Made by a program: the position numbers and the translations under genes. From Syntrophomonadaceae bacterium (GTDB lineage Bacteria; Bacillota; Dethiobacteria; DTU022; UBA8154): a stretch of 5,716 nt of DNA. Positions 4,273-5,716 of this stretch are shown here, in pieces; position 1 is the first letter of the stretch; the number at the start of each line of letters is the position of its first letter. The stretch covers positions 1 to 5,716 of the forward strand of contig PWWY01000106.1 in the NCBI GenBank assembly GCA_003561325.1, given 5' to 3'. The notes beneath the pieces are model-generated. The model ran no database searches. It saw nothing but the letters and a program-made list of their open reading frames with translations, and had not been told where the DNA came from.

Positions 4273-5709
4273 CAAAGAAAATGGAAGATCATCTTGGTTG
4301 TACTGGTTTTACTGGCGGCGGTGGGGTTTGTCCTGTCCCAGTACCTGCAGGCCCCGTCAGTGGAAGTTACACGGGTAGAGTTGACCACTCTCAAGCGGAG
4401 TTTCACGGAAGAAGGTCTTGTTGTCCCGCAGCACGAGCGCACGGTGGTTTCACTGCAAACCGCACGTGTTCAAGAGCTGCTGGTCCAGGAAGGTGACCGG
4501 GTGAACCGGGGTGAGCTCCTGGCCGTATTAGATGATGCGGAAATGATTTATTCCATGGAAGCGCTGCAGGCCCAGTTGGGCAGGCTGGAAGGTGAAAGAA
4601 TGCAGCTGGAAGAGGAGCCCGGACCTGCCCAGGAGGAGAGCTACAAAATTCGCATTGCGGAAGCTGAAGCAAACCTGTCCTCGGCGGCCAGCCACCTGGA
4701 GCGAATGGAAAGCCTCTACGTGGAACGCTATGAACTCGGGGTAAAAGAAGCGGCGGAACGTTTGGCCGCGGCGGAAAGAAACTACACCAGGGTAACACAG
4801 CTTTACCAGGCGGAGATCGCTTCCCTGGTAGACTATGAACAGGCCCAGGATGCCCTGTCACAAGCAGAAAATTATCTGGCCCAGCAAGAGCACGCGCTAC
4901 AGGTTTTTATTGAAGCAGAATACCAGCAGGCGGAAGAGCTGGTCAGACAGGCGGAGCGCAACCTGGCACAGCAAGAAAAGGCCTTGCAGGTTTTATTCGA
5001 GTCCTACCGACCTCCCCGGGGCAGCAGGGAAGTGATCGAAGCGAAAAGAAAGGCGCTCCAGGCCCAGCTGGACCTTGCCCAGTATCAGCTAAACTATTAT
5101 CGCCTCTCGGCACCCATCAGTGGAGTGGTCTCCCAGGTTAATGCCCGGGAGGGAGAAATCACAGGCCCCCAGGTTTACCTCTTGAAACTGCTGCAAGAAG
5201 AGGATTTACGGGTAGAAACCAGGGTGCTCACCCGGGATATCTATGATCTTGCACCGGATATGCCCGTGAACCTGAGCCTGGAGCTTCGGGATAAAGAGAT
5301 CCTGTTCCCGGGGAAAGTGGTGGAGATCGCCCCTTTCGCAGAAAAAAGCTTTTCGCCCCTGGGGTTGGAAGAGGAGCGGGTCAAGGTGACCCTCATCCCT
5401 CACCTCCCGGCAGGTGTGCAGATCGCCCCCGGCTACAGGCTCGACGTGGAATTTACCACGGAAGAACAACACGGGCTGCTGGTTGTGCCGAAAACGGCGC
5501 TTTTTACCTACCAGGGTGAGGATGCCCTGCTGGTTGTGGAAAACGAGCGGCTGCACCTGCGCACGGTTAGCACGGGCCTGGAAACCCGGCAGGAGGTTGC
5601 CATTCTTGCGGGTCTGGATGAAGGAGACCTGGTTGTCCTGGACCCTCAGCGCAGCCCTGCTGATGAAGATAGCAGGGTTTCATCCATTGTAGTTGAAACA
5701 GAAAACTGA
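4270..5709 (+). CDS. Membrane-fusion (HlyD/MacA-type) adaptor protein
   Basis: This 479-residue protein is the extracytoplasmic adaptor of the transporter. It starts at TTG after a strong ribosome binding site. Residues 1-5 are basic and 6-23 form a single membrane anchor (KIILVVLVLLAAVGFVL). The first half of the lipoyl-like domain is at about 46-90 (VQELLVQEGDRVNRGELLAVLDD) and the second at about 277-310 (LSAPISGVVSQVNAREGE). Between them is a long coiled-coil hairpin (about 91-275), interrupted near 116-123 and 246-253 by Pro-containing breaks at matching heights on the two arms. The tip carries Arg174, Leu178 and Ser185, spaced as in the RLS motif of AcrA/MacA adaptors. A beta-barrel (about 311-395) and a membrane-proximal domain (about 398-460, GLLVVPKTALF) follow. 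It is longer than E. coli MacA (about 370 residues), mainly in the hairpin. It probably docks on the permease's outer domains. No outer-membrane channel gene is seen nearby. Family is certain; partner and substrate are inferred. Confidence 0.95.
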   Translation: MQRKWKIILVVLVLLAAVGFVLSQYLQAPSVEVTRVELTTLKRSFTEEGLVVPQHERTVVSLQTARVQELLVQEGDRVNRGELLAVLDDAEMIYSMEALQAQLGRLEGERMQLEEEPGPAQEESYKIRIAEAEANLSSAASHLERMESLYVERYELGVKEAAERLAAAERNYTRVTQLYQAEIASLVDYEQAQDALSQAENYLAQQEHALQVFIEAEYQQAEELVRQAERNLAQQEKALQVLFESYRPPRGSREVIEAKRKALQAQLDLAQYQLNYYRLSAPISGVVSQVNAREGEITGPQVYLLKLLQEEDLRVETRVLTRDIYDLAPDMPVNLSLELRDKEILFPGKVVEIAPFAEKSFSPLGLEEERVKVTLIPHLPAGVQIAPGYRLDVEFTTEEQHGLLVVPKTALFTYQGEDALLVVENERLHLRTVSTGLETRQEVAILAGLDEGDLVVLDPQRSPADEDSRVSSIVVETEN

Positions 5710-5716
5710 GACACAC

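Noticed and set aside
4109..4496. Two overlapping + strand open frames starting in the palindromic spacer
   Set aside because: They run out of frame into the adaptor gene, lack ribosome binding sites and give translations without domain character; the adaptor frame has the membrane anchor and a strong ribosome binding site.
4403..4861. 152-residue open frame on the - strand
   Set aside because: It is a shadow of the adaptor coding sequence, with a low-complexity Pro/Leu/Ala-rich translation and no motifs.

Overview
The window looks like a chromosomal stretch from a moderately GC-rich bacterium, most likely a Firmicute of the Clostridia/Peptococcaceae type. The evidence is strong GAGGAGG-type ribosome binding sites, a TTG start, a near-consensus sigma-A promoter, and a degraded gene whose architecture (RCC1 repeats followed by a copper-amine-oxidase-type 'stalk' domain) is familiar from that group. 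This placement is inference; no rRNA or other marker gene is present.

Region 1 (1-630) is the 3' end of a gene entering from the left. Positions 1-345 encode two RCC1 (beta-propeller) repeats and end at TGA. The same frame continues past that stop with a recognisable but decayed stalk domain, broken again at TAG 472-474 and ending at TGA 628-630. I read this as one RCC1-stalk gene that has lost its C-terminal domain to nonsense mutations. Positions 631-837 are a noncoding, partly AT-rich leader with a very good promoter (TTGATA, 17 nt, extended TGnTATAAT) feeding the next gene.

Region 2 (838-5709) is a three-gene export system on the + strand: a LolD/MacB-type ABC ATPase (838-1545), a large permease with two FtsX modules (1545-3953), and a HlyD/MacA-type membrane-fusion adaptor (4270-5709). 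ATPase and permease overlap by one base (TAATG) and are translationally coupled. The ATPase should drive conformational cycling in the permease rather than classical substrate passage through the membrane, and the adaptor should extend the permease on the outer face of the membrane. The substrate cannot be told from the sequence.

Region 3 (3954-4269) separates permease from adaptor. Most of it is a nested imperfect palindrome of 190 bp (3997-4186) with perfect 20-bp terminal arms, an inner stem, two side hairpins and an alternative, mutually exclusive hairpin at its tip. It looks like a small non-autonomous palindromic element, or a structured RNA, lodged in the operon. A weak promoter candidate lies just before it, and the adaptor has its own strong ribosome binding site after it.

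The transporter genes themselves belong to known families. The points most worth following up are the palindromic element, the eroded RCC1-stalk gene, and the 29-residue internal periodicity in both arms of the adaptor's coiled-coil hairpin.
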